This document shows positions 7,975 through 16,371 of a DNA stretch of 64,000 nt, piece by piece. The position numbers were made by a program, and so were the translations under genes. The notes below the pieces were generated by a model. It ran no database searches. It was given only the letters and a program-made list of their open reading frames with translations, and was not told where the DNA came from. Position 1 is the stretch's first letter. Each line of letters begins with the position of its first letter. The DNA comes from CAVRUH01 sp963822595 (GTDB taxonomy: Bacteria > Chlamydiota > Chlamydiia > Chlamydiales > Waddliaceae): positions 248,001 through 312,000 of the forward strand of contig CAWGIG010000005.1 in the NCBI GenBank assembly GCA_963822595.1, read 5' to 3'.

Positions 7975-8687
7975 GGAGTTTCTTTTTTGATTTGGTAGCT
8001 TAGGTGCCTTTTCATCATCCAGCGCACGGCAAACATATCTGCGACTGTGTTGAAGGAGCGGTTGAGGAAGTTGTATTTGGTTTTGCCGCTGGTTCTTTCG
8101 CGGTGGTTGACGAGGACTTCGGAGACGCGGTAGCCTTCGATTTGGAAAAGGGCGGGGAGGAAGCGGTGCATGCCGTGGTACATTTTGATATTGTTGAGGC
8201 ATTCGCGACGATAGAGTTTTAGGGAGCAACCTGTATCTTGGATGCCGTCATTGCAGACGCGGCTTCGGATGGTATTGGCGAAGAAGGAAATGCATCTTTT
8301 TAGGACGTTATCTTTTCTTTTTCTGCGGATGCCGCAAACGAGATCGCTGTTTGCCGATAGCTCGATGAGTTTGGGAATATCTGTGGGGTCATTTTGTCTA
8401 TCGCCATCGATGGTAATGACGAATTCGCCGCGGGCGTTTTTGAAGCCGGCGTCGAAGGCGCTGGATTGGCCGAAATTTTTCGTAAAAACTAGTGTGCGAA
8501 GAAAAGGTTTGTCCTTACCCATTTCTTTTAAAATGGAGAGGGTATTGTCTTTGGAGCCATCATCGATGCAGACCATTTCCCAGGGGGCGCCGAATTGGGA
8601 CATGACATTTTCGACCTCTTCGACTAGGGGGCGGATATTTCCTTCTTCATCTTTTAGCGGCACGACAATAGAATATTTAATAGACAT
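7971..8687 (-). CDS. Family 2 glycosyltransferase (DPM1/ArnC-like)
   Basis: 238 aa GT-A fold glycosyltransferase. It starts with the nucleotide-sugar region SIVVPLKDEEGNI, followed by IDDGSKDNT, the KNFGQSSAFDAGF block and the metal-binding DGD at residues 94-96 in TIDGDRQND; the acceptor-side motif is QDTGCSLKLYRR. The C-terminal two-helix membrane anchor seen in ArnC/GtrB is absent, so it is more like the soluble dolichyl-phosphate-mannose-synthase group. First gene of the operon with lpxB and DUF374. It probably transfers a sugar to polyprenyl phosphate for envelope glycan or lipid A modification; the sugar cannot be told from sequence. Confidence 0.85.
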   Translation of the reverse strand: MSIKYSIVVPLKDEEGNIRPLVEEVENVMSQFGAPWEMVCIDDGSKDNTLSILKEMGKDKPFLRTLVFTKNFGQSSAFDAGFKNARGEFVITIDGDRQNDPTDIPKLIELSANSDLVCGIRRKRKDNVLKRCISFFANTIRSRVCNDGIQDTGCSLKLYRRECLNNIKMYHGMHRFLPALFQIEGYRVSEVLVNHRERTSGKTKYNFLNRSFNTVADMFAVRWMMKRHLSYQIKKETP

Positions 8688-8774
8688 CTTTTCACTCTTT
8701 TTTAGGTCAATTGTACCAGAAAATACTCTAAATTGGAACTTCTTTAATAAAAATTGAGAAGCGTTAAGCGCTTC

Positions 8775-9152
8775 TCATCCAATATTTGAAGGACCATGGG
8801 GAAGCTCCTTTTCTGCGATTTCGACTGTTTCTTGAACGCCCCAATAATAAGATTGTGCATGTGCAGTCATATTGCGACTCCCCAAAAATAATAAAGAACA
8901 AGTTCCTAAAGCAAGTATGCCTAGTCCTAATACAGTATTACTAAAAATCAATATTCCTATACCTATAAGTGCAACACTTATGGCAATCGCCACACAGATC
9001 GATGTGCCAAGGGCAATATTTTCCCATACATTTAAAATTGTTGTTATTCTATTTGTGGGAACATTATCTGTTGGCAGTTGCAAGGTAAAGTAATCATATT
9101 GCCCATGATTGAAAGTGCTTCCATAAACCATAAAACTTGCAAAATTTAACAT
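8775..9152 (-). CDS. Small two-hump membrane protein, Inc-like (unknown function)
   Basis: 125 aa from the ATG at 9152 (TTG at 9179 would add nine residues; neither has a convincing ribosome site). The centre is a bilobed hydrophobic stretch: one segment from the region IALGTSICVAIAISVALIG and a second from TVLGLGILALGTCSLLFLG, separated by only a few residues. Such a closely spaced hairpin is the hallmark of chlamydial inclusion membrane proteins secreted by the type III system. No sequence family was recognised. It stands alone between the GT2 gene and a decayed coiled-coil gene on the same strand. Confidence 0.6.
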   Translation of the reverse strand: MLNFASFMVYGSTFNHGQYDYFTLQLPTDNVPTNRITTILNVWENIALGTSICVAIAISVALIGIGILIFSNTVLGLGILALGTCSLLFLGSRNMTAHAQSYYWGVQETVEIAEKELPHGPSNIG

Positions 9153-9217
9153 GAGCTTTGCTTTACTCAATAATTTCAATTTTTGGCAATGTGGCCAATA
9201 CTTGACTATTGAATGTT

Positions 9218-10186
9218 TTAATATAATTTAATATTCCTAATAGATTGACTCGGTAAAGGGTCAACTCCGCCTAATTTTGTTAGTTGATCGTTTAAGCTGT
9301 CAATTTCTGAAAGTGTGTCTTCCAGAGCCACGATAGCCTCAGAAATTTCTTCTGCATCCTATTTGTTTATCGACAATTTTTAATGTAATTCCATTGCAAT
9401 CAGAGCGCCATTTGTTTTTTCATATCCATAACTTTATTTGAAATTTCAAGCATGGACAGTTGTTTTTGTCCTAGTTCGGCGAGGCTCTTCATTTTCTGCT
9501 GACGTTTATCCTGTAATTTTTTGCTTTCTCTGCCAGTTTTTCCCTTATCTTGTTATCTTCTTAATTTCTTATCTGCTATTTTTTCATCTTCTTCTAATTT
9601 TTTTTGAGGTTTCTAATTTTTGTTGCTGTTCAACTAATTCTTGCTGCTTTTTTTCAATTAATTCTTTGTTCTTTTGTTTTAATGCCAAGATCTCAGGACT
9701 ATTTTCAATATTATCGATATGATCGACAATGTTATAGCAAGTATGATGGAAAGTACTCTCTTGAAGGTAATAAGCGCCCCATGTATCGTTAATCATCGTT
9801 ACTAACCAACCAAAACCCTCTTCCAGATCCCTTACAGCTCGAAAGGTATCGAGTTTAAGGTCTTCGTTCTGAGAAAAAAGAGCATTAAAAAGAAGACAGG
9901 TGAAGTTAATAGTTGTGGTGACAGTTAATGTCCAAACTGCTCTTGGGAGGGCAGTTACTTTTCTTCCAAGCCAGCCGTCAGTATTGTATGTTGCCTTGAA
10001 ATCGCTATAGTTAACTTGGCCATATTTGAAAGATTTTCCGGCCTGTCGGATACAGTCTTTTACTTGATCTTCCGTTTGGTTGTTACCTACAAAGTAACTG
10101 TCCTTTGTGAAAATAAATTTTCCTTTTCTTATTATTTTTTTAATATTTAGATAAACGAATGCATTGCAAATCAATATTTTATCCAA
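9218..10186 (-). pseudogene. Decayed coiled-coil protein gene with several frameshifts
   Basis: The largest intact piece is 9584-10186 (200 aa, TTG or uncertain start) and holds the block LEEGFGWLVTMINDTWGAYY, a hydrophobic stretch (VTTTINFTCLLFNALF) and the start of a Glu/Lys/Gln-rich coiled coil. After the A-run near 9603-9609 the coiled coil continues in other frames: KLEEDEKIADKKLRR, then KLQDKRQQKMKSLAELGQKQ, then DAEEISEAIVALEDTLSEID, ending at a stop at 9218-9220. At least three or four indels are needed, so this looks like real decay of a longer, probably host-interacting, protein. No family assigned. Confidence 0.7.
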
Positions 10187-10243
10187 TTTACAAAAAAAAT
10201 TTTAGACTAAATTCTTATTATATTCAATACAATATTGAACTAT

Positions 10244-10372
10244 TTAACATCCGAGGGCATAATCTATTGAAAATTCTGGAAATGCACGCTTAATCCGTGA
10301 AAAAATTTTTAAGGTTGGATTACATCGTCTTTCTTCTAGTCTTTGATAACTATAAATGGTATCGAATCCCAT
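10244..10372 (-). pseudogene. Fragment of an XRE-type helix-turn-helix regulator
   Basis: 42 residues starting MGFDTIYSYQRLEERRCNP and continuing TLKIFSRIKRAFPEF, which fits the second half of an XRE/Cro HTH domain (recognition helix S-YQRLE-G/R-NPT-L followed by the L-KI-AFP helix). The frame is closed by a stop about 24 bases upstream of the Met, so the N-terminal part of the domain is missing. Probably the remnant of a regulator gene; too short for certainty. Confidence 0.4.
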
Positions 10373-10431
10373 TATTTTCCTTCTAAACTCAATAATTTAG
10401 TGGTCAAAACTCTATTTACAAAAGATTTCTA

Positions 10432-10460
10432 TTGACCGACGGTCGGTCTTGTGTTATAAT
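10432..10460 (+). promoter_or_regulatory. Sigma-70-type promoter with TetR operator in the spacer
   Basis: TTGACC at 10432-10437 and a perfect TATAAT at 10455-10460 are separated by exactly 17 bp. The palindrome GACCGACGGTCGGTC overlaps the -35 box and fills the first half of the spacer; GACCGnnCGGTC-type palindromes are common TetR-family operators. A TetR gene lies in the cassette it drives, so autoregulation is the obvious model: repressor bound here would block RNA polymerase. Confidence 0.8.
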
Positions 10461-10493
10461 AGGTAGCCTATAAACTAAAATTGTGAGGTTATA

Positions 10494-11697
10494 ATGAAAA
10501 ACAAAAATATACTTATATCGGGTGCCGGCGTTGCCGGTCTTACTCTTGCTTATTGGTTAAAGCAATACGGATTTAAACCGACACTTGTTGAAAAACATCC
10601 GTCGTTGACGGACTGGAGGTTATAAAATTGATCTTCGGGGTGTCGCACTCGAAATTCTCAAAAGGATGGATATTTATTCCACTATCGTAGAGAATCGAAC
10701 AAAGATTACCCATGCCATCTGCGTCGACAGTGCTGGGAATACTGTAACGCAAATGACAGCGGATCTCTGCGGGACTCGTCTAGAAGGTATTGATCTTGAA
10801 ATCATGCGAGGCAACCTTTGCCTTATCATGCAAGAGGCACTTGACGACGTAGAATGCCTTTTTGGCGACTCGATCACTCATATTTCGGAGGAACCCTCCG
10901 GTGTAACTGTTGAATTTGAGAAAAGTGCGCCTCGTCTCTTTGATATTGTCATAGGCGCAGATGGTTTGCATTCAAATGTTCGTAAAGTAGTGTTTGGGGA
11001 TGAATCCAAATTCTCTCGAGAATTAGGAGTCTATGTCTCGGTTTTTTCGATTCCCAATTTTCTCAATTTAAACGCCTCTGAAATCGAGCACCACTCTCTA
11101 CGGAAATTTGTGAACCTCTATAGAGATAGAAAAGATATCAATGCAAAAGTAGCCATTGCTTTTTCAGTTGATAAGCCGTTTAATTCTCGCGATCAAAAAG
11201 ATCAGAAAAAATTGATTGAAGATGTTTTTGCAAATTCGGATTGGGAAATGCCTCGAATCCTCGAAGCAATGAAAGAAAGTTCTGATTTCTACTTTGATTC
11301 CATGGCGCAAGTCCACATGCCGCACTGGTCGAAAGGACGCGTTACGTTAGTCGGAGATGCAGCTTATTCTGCGACACCTTTGTCGGGTCAAGGAACCAGT
11401 ATCGCTATCGCTGGAGCCTATGTTCTTGCGGGTGAACTTTCAGATGCACAGAGTGATTATCAGATTGCTTTTTCTAATTACGAAAAATTGATGCGGCCAT
11501 TTGCCGAACAGAATCAGGCTTTAGCAAACATGAGTGCTCGCATTATGAGAGGCTCTTCTTATAGTGTGTGGCTTCATAGAATCATATCTATCATGCCGGC
11601 AAAAGTACTTCACTATTTTAAGAATTTAGCGTTAAATAGAACTACAAAAGCGGCAAATGCTCTTGTCCTCAAGGAGTATCATGAAAAGAATAATTAA
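10494..11697 (+). pseudogene. FAD-dependent monooxygenase, broken by one extra base near the N-terminus
   Basis: Starts at ATG 10494 with a GAGG site; the first residues are the FAD-binding Rossmann motif ISGAGVAGLTLAYWLKQYG, then EKHPS. One surplus base at about 10608 stops this frame at 10623. Removing it gives RTGGYKIDLRGVALEIL and joins directly to the 343-aa remainder beginning at 10666. The rest has the second flavin motif (LVGDAAYSATPLSGQGTSI) and matches the PF01494 class of aromatic-ring hydroxylases and TetX-like enzymes, full length about 400 aa. It is the first gene of the TetR-controlled cassette. Substrate unknown; possibly detoxification. Error versus true mutation is undecided. 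Confidence 0.8.
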
Positions 11698-12319
11698 AAA
11701 ACCTGCAGAACGGAGGGCTGAAATCGTCAAAACAGCTCGTGAATTATTCCTCACAAAGGATTATGACAAGACGACAATGCAAGATTTCATGAATCATCTT
11801 GGCATTGCTAAAGGGACAATTTACCATTACTTTAAATCTAAAGAAGAGCTCTTAGAAGCTGTTGTGGAAGATATCGTAAATCAATATATTGAAGAAATGA
11901 ATCTTCTGATTCGAGAGACATCCGGTAACGCCTTGCAAAAAATACAGGCCCTTATAGCAGCCGGAAGTAAAGCTGAAGCTCCCGTAGCTTTGGAAAAACT
12001 CCATGAAAGGGGAAATGAGGCCATGCATACTCGATTATTGGTTGCTACTTTAATGAAACTAGCTCCTATGTATGCCAAATTCATTCAACAAGGATGCGAA
12101 GAAGGGATATTTCGAACTCTTTTTCCTTTGGAGTGTGCTGAGTTTCTTCTCACTGCGGTCCAATTTTTAACCGATATGGGGATTTGTCCTTGGAAGCAAG
12201 AAGATTTAATTCGGAGGACAAGGGCTTTTCCTACACTGATTGAACAGTTGCTACAAGCACCCCCAGGGTCCTTTAAGTTTATGCTAGAATATATGCAACC
12301 CCAAGGTAAAAAGTCATGA
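11681..12319 (+). CDS. TetR family transcriptional regulator
   Basis: 212 aa. The N-terminal TetR helix-turn-helix is intact: RRAEIVKTARELFLTKDY, then TTMQDFMNHLGIAKGTIYHYF and KSKEELLEAV. The C-terminal ligand domain is divergent, as usual. ATG at 11681 follows AAGGAG and overlaps the end of the monooxygenase gene by 17 bp; its own stop overlaps the next ATG by four bases. It most likely represses the cassette through the palindrome at 10437-10451 in the promoter 1.2 kb upstream, with an inducer related to the monooxygenase substrate. Confidence 0.9.
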   Translation: MKRIIKKPAERRAEIVKTARELFLTKDYDKTTMQDFMNHLGIAKGTIYHYFKSKEELLEAVVEDIVNQYIEEMNLLIRETSGNALQKIQALIAAGSKAEAPVALEKLHERGNEAMHTRLLVATLMKLAPMYAKFIQQGCEEGIFRTLFPLECAEFLLTAVQFLTDMGICPWKQEDLIRRTRAFPTLIEQLLQAPPGSFKFMLEYMQPQGKKS

Positions 12320-13167
12320 AGTTACAAATTCGACAAAATAAGCTTCAAGATCACATCAAAAAAAGGATTTTCGAGGGATTTGGTGAGCATTCCATAGAAA
12401 TAACTGGTATCGATGGCGTAGCAGAAGATCCTATATCTTTCGAAATTTTCAATGATCAAGAATTTATTGGAGCAATCGTTGTACATCTCTTTTGGGGGCA
12501 GCTACATATCAAATATCTTTTTGTTGAAAAGCCTTATCGGGGACAAGGAATAGCTCGGGAGCTAATAAATCATGCTTGCGAATTTGGCAAACTGCGAGGA
12601 TGTCATTTTGCTTTTGTAGAAACAATGAATTTTCAAGCTCCCAAATTCTATCAGAAAATGGGCTTTAAGATGGAATTCTCACGCTCTGGATATGCTGAAA
12701 ACACTTCTATTCACTTTCTCAAGAAAAATTTAACGACTGACATTGATGGATCAAACGAAAACAAGGTAACAAGATTGGGCGTTTATGGAGTTTCGATACA
12801 AGATGGAAATATATTACTGGTGCAGCAGAAGGGAGGTCCCTATGCTGGGAAGCTAGATTTTCCTGGGGGAGGCATTGAATTTGGAGAGACACCGGAGCAA
12901 GCCTTGCGCCGGGAGTTTATGGAAGAAGTTGCAATGGAATTTGATTCTTTGGAATTGATCGACAACCTTACAGCCACAATAAATGTTCCTGCAACACAAT
13001 CTAAGGAGCCTTACACATTTTTTCAAGTTGGCATGATTTATAAAGTAGATGATTGTAGAATAACTAGTGATCAGCAAGAATTACAGTATCTTTGGGTTGA
13101 ACCTAAAACTCTTTCCAAAAATCAATGCTCCGCTTTACTGTGGAAATATCTGCAGAATTATAGATAA
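12316..13167 (+). CDS. Fusion of GNAT acetyltransferase and Nudix hydrolase
   Basis: 283 aa with two enzyme domains. Residues about 10-140 are a GNAT N-acetyltransferase: the acetyl-CoA loop PYRGQGIARELI follows beta-strand IKYLFVEK, and FYQKMGF is the typical C-terminal block. Residues about 150-283 are a Nudix domain with the box G-x5-E-x7-REFMEEVAM (GGIEFGETPEQALRREF...), which has Ala where the consensus has the second Gly. Such proteins may acetylate and hydrolyse a nucleotide-linked or damaged metabolite, but no substrate can be deduced. The start overlaps tetR (ATGA), so it belongs to the TetR cassette. Confidence 0.85.
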   Translation: MKLQIRQNKLQDHIKKRIFEGFGEHSIEITGIDGVAEDPISFEIFNDQEFIGAIVVHLFWGQLHIKYLFVEKPYRGQGIARELINHACEFGKLRGCHFAFVETMNFQAPKFYQKMGFKMEFSRSGYAENTSIHFLKKNLTTDIDGSNENKVTRLGVYGVSIQDGNILLVQQKGGPYAGKLDFPGGGIEFGETPEQALRREFMEEVAMEFDSLELIDNLTATINVPATQSKEPYTFFQVGMIYKVDDCRITSDQQELQYLWVEPKTLSKNQCSALLWKYLQNYR

Positions 13168-13189
13168 AAATTTTTGTTTAGGATCGAAA

Positions 13190-13624
13190 ATGGATTATTT
13201 TGATTATAAAGACCCAGAGATAAGTTCTAGAATGGTAGCTGAGAATGAGTATGCATTTTCCTTTCTTAATCAAATGCCCATTACTCCAGGGCATACTCTC
13301 ATTTGTCCAAAACGTCCCATTGCCTCGGGTGATGAACTTACTGTTGAAGAGTGGCGGGACGTTCTTTCTCTAAAAACCAAAGTATGTGGGATTTTACGGC
13401 AGGAGTTAAAAACAGAAGGATTCAATTTTGCGTGGAACGAAAGTCTTGTTGCAGGCCAAACAGTCCCGCATTTTCATCTACATATCGTTCCGAGAAAAGA
13501 AGGAGATAGTGGGATAATAGAATATGAACCTCGAGTTTTCCTTTATCGTCCAGGTAGTAGGGCTAATACACCGCCAACAGAATTAATCGCTCTCTCAAAA
13601 AAACTAAGAAAATATCGATCGTAA
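13190..13624 (+). CDS. HIT family hydrolase/nucleotidyltransferase
   Basis: 144 aa. The histidine triad HFHLHIV near the C-terminus, within QTVPHFHLHIVPRKEGD, is the active site of HIT nucleotide phosphoramidases and Ap4A-type hydrolases; the PITPGHTLICPKRP block is also typical. An open frame extends 41 codons upstream into the Nudix gene, but ATG 13190 has an AGGA site (TTTAGGATCG) and gives the normal HIT length. It starts 22 bp after the GNAT-Nudix gene and is likely the last gene of the cassette. Together with Nudix it points to nucleotide-conjugate metabolism. Confidence 0.9.
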   Translation: MDYFDYKDPEISSRMVAENEYAFSFLNQMPITPGHTLICPKRPIASGDELTVEEWRDVLSLKTKVCGILRQELKTEGFNFAWNESLVAGQTVPHFHLHIVPRKEGDSGIIEYEPRVFLYRPGSRANTPPTELIALSKKLRKYRS

Positions 13625-13655
13625 ATTTCCAAAATCCAACCACGTAGCTATTTCT

Positions 13656-13721
13656 TTCGGTTCAACCGAAGAAAATGACCATGTTTATTCGGTTGTAACC
13701 TAATAGTTGGTTTGATATAAT
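13656..13721 (+). promoter_or_regulatory. Promoter and paired palindromes upstream of the DUF4143 ATPase
   Basis: A perfect 15-bp palindrome TTCGGTTCAACCGAA lies at 13656-13670. A second, imperfect version (ATTCGGTT-GT-AACCTAAT) spans 13687-13704 and overlaps the -35 element TTGTAA (13693-13698). The -10 TATAAT is at 13716-13721, spacer 17 bp. Two related palindromes at a promoter suggest cooperative repressor binding. The first could instead be a terminator hairpin of the HIT gene, but no T-tract follows. Confidence 0.6.
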
Positions 13722-13742
13722 AGGGTTATATGGAGGGGTAGC

Positions 13743-14946
13743 TTGAATAAACTTTTTGAGATGCAGCAGATCATCATTGGACAATTTGAGAAACTTCCCT
13801 TTTATGCAAGAGAGGTGTTCAAAACTATAAACATCGCTAATTTCGTTACTGGGATCGTGGGTCCACGCGGTATTGGTAAGACTACCTTCTTGCTTAAATA
13901 TGCAATAGACAACGGAGCGAAGGAAAAGGCCGCTTTATATGTGTCCGCAGACAACTTATATTTTCTGAACAACTCTTTAGTCGAACTCGTGGATCAGCTC
14001 TACAAAGAAACGGACGTCCGTTTACTTTGCATCGACGAAATCCATAAATACCCCAATTGGAACCAGGAATTAAAAAATATCTCCGATACATACCCGGAAT
14101 TTAGAATCCTTTTTTCTGGTAGCTCCACGATAGATTTGATCAGCGGTAATTATGATCTTTCCCGAAGAGTGACGCTATATCATCTGCACGGATTGTCATT
14201 TAGAGAATATTTAGAGCGTACTCTTGGAAAACAATTTCCTGTGTTGAAGTTAGATGAAATCATAAAATCACAAAGTTCAATCGATGATAACAAAATATTA
14301 AAATATTTTCAGGAATATCTTCGAGTGGGGTATTACCCATTCTTTTCTCTTTTTTCACAAGATCGCGAAAAGTTTCAAGCAATTGAAAATACCACCCAAA
14401 AAACAATATACGAAGACATTGGAACATTGCATTCTCTGAAAACATCTTCATTACAGGTCATTGAACAGTTGTATAAATTTGTCATCAATTCTGCTCCGGG
14501 TGAACTGAGTGCCTATAAGTTAGCAAGTAACCTTGGAAAAGATTTTGAGAGCATTACGACCTATCTTAGATATCTTCAGGAAGCAGGTTTGATTCGATAT
14601 ATTTATTCAAAGTCTTCAGGGAACGCTGCCTTAAGAAATCCTATGAAAATGTATCCGGAAAATACAAATTTGATTTATGCCGCGTATTTACCCTTGTTTC
14701 AGGATAAGGTAATCGGGAAAAATTAGAGAGACCTTTGTGATCAATCAATTACAAAATGCTAATTTAGCTGTATTTTATAGCGATGAAGGCGATTTTAAAG
14801 TGAATGATTATATTTTTGAAGTCGGAGGGGCGAAAAAGACTTCCAAACAAATAAAAGGTCTAGAAAATTCTTATATATTAGCCGATGGTGTCCTCATAGG
14901 AACCAAAAGGCAGATTCCGTTATATATGATGGGGTTCCTTTCCTAG
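13743..14946 (+). pseudogene. AAA/DUF4143 ATPase, split by one extra A
   Basis: The N-terminal AAA domain has Walker A GPRGIGKTTFLL (about residues 40-52), Walker B LLCIDEIHKYPNW (about residue 98) and sensor ILFSGSS; the C-terminal half is DUF4143-like. The first frame (13743-14726, TTG start with GGAGG) stops right after VIGKN. Deleting one A from the run at 14718-14722 gives VIGKIRETFVINQLQNANL and joins to the 69-residue tail that begins at 14737, including the DYIFEVGGAKKT nuclease-like element. Full protein about 400 aa. These ATPases are widespread, often in mobile or defence settings, with no settled function. Confidence 0.8.
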
Positions 14947-15033
14947 GGCTTGGGCCTCGTTCCACATTTTTGCTGGTCATAAAGTGGCAATGATGTGAGA
15001 ATTGTGCGAGCAAAAAAATGAAAGGGGATTGTC

Positions 15034-16371
15034 ATGATGATTGGTCAAGGAATTGCTATACCTGTTGGTAAACCCATTGATTTTGCAAGTGTCACTGCAA
15101 AGGAATATAGCGGCAACTCATGTGTTATCCCAGAAATTATTGGAAACCAGTGTTAGGATTGCTGATATTGAAGGTATTAAGCTCGCACTCCAACATGGAG
15201 CTGTTCCCGATGCCAGATTCATAGATGAGGCGATCTCAAACTGGAAAAAGAACAATGACAATGTGTCTGAATTCGTTAGAAACGGATTGTTTGTTAATAA
15301 AAAAGTTTCTACCTATAGTAAGTCTTTTGCGCTCCTCTCTGTCAGGGGTGTCTTGTCAAGGAATTGAATGTCTCGATGAAGCTTTTTTCGACGCTTTCAT
15401 ATCGGGTCGATATGCTGAGGTTTGTAGTGCAGAACAATCGGAAAAGTATACATCCACACGCATAATGATTAATACAATAGATTTTTCAGATTCAGAGTAC
15501 TCAATGGTAAAGGATTTATTTGATGCAATTCGCGGAATTTATATTGAAAAGATGTGTCAATGTTGGGTGGATGGACCAAAACAGCCTGCAAAACTTTCAA
15601 TCGAGAGATTTTCTATTAAACTATCCCCGATGTATAAATTGCGTTTGGCCTTGCGTGCATTTTTGCAGCGTAACGCTTTCAGATGGCAAAGAAGTTAAGA
15701 AAGAATTGAATGGAAGGGAAATTATTTGCTTAGTAAAATCAGTGCCTCACTCCAAACACCACCATTTTGAAAGGATAGATGGGGTTGATGAGAAATGTAA
15801 TGAATCGGAGATATTATATGCGCATTTTGGCGAGTATGATTCATTCGATGTTTCTCCTCAACATGTAGAACATGAACTGAGTGAGTTGGTAGGGGAGATG
15901 TTCAAGTGGGGACTAATGAAGGTTACTTTGATCTTTTGCGTCAAAGAACTTTAAATGATAGAGAAAAATATTCTATTGAGAACATTCAAAGGAGAAAGAT
16001 TCAGGAACTGATCGTTAATTGTTGTGAAAAAGCAGTGGATGGAAACTCGAGATTCCCTTGAAGAAACAGAGAATCGCCTATTACGAGCTTTCTGGGTTTT
16101 ACATTTAAAAGCCTATAGTAGTAGCGGAAGCGTGTCTATATTATCTCAAATGGGAGATATAACTCAGAGCATTCGTTCTAAAATAAAAATTATTCTTAGA
16201 GAAAGAAATAGTGAAGTAAATATCGAAGATAAAGCTGCTCTCAATGCTTATTTAGAAAAACGAAGAGATGAGGTTATGAAAGGCCTTCCTGCTTTCCAAT
16301 TCGATAAGGAGTTTTTTTATGCGTTGAAGGATTATGAAAAAGCTATGAACGACTATTTAATAGTTGCTTAG
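15034..16371 (+). pseudogene. Unrecognised gene, broken by at least four frameshifts
   Basis: A GGGG ribosome site precedes ATG 15034 (MMIGQGIAIPVGKPIDF). The reading then jumps frame repeatedly: SVRIADIEGIKLALQHGAVP (ankyrin-like), CLDEAFFDAFISGRYAEVC, SDGKEVKKELNGREIICLV, DLLRQRTLNDREKYSIEN and finally ETENRLLRAFWVLHLKAY to the stop at 16371. The pieces abut without gaps, so the ancestral protein was about 440 aa. So many indels in 1.3 kb show real decay. It overlaps the 3' end of the convergent sulP gene by 29 bp. No family recognised beyond the weak ankyrin-like segment. Confidence 0.65.

Larger units (their letters stand above)
10187..10493. other. 307-bp gap: HTH remnant plus TetR-controlled promoter
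   Basis: Contains no full gene. It holds a small XRE-like fragment on the minus strand (10244-10372) and, at its right end, the promoter of the monooxygenase cassette (10432-10460). Confidence 0.6.

Noticed and set aside
6814..8229. LpxB with an 85-residue Pro/Arg-rich N-terminal extension
   Set aside because: The extension is the GT2 gene read in another frame; the ATG at 7974 gives the exact LpxB start and overlaps the GT2 stop.
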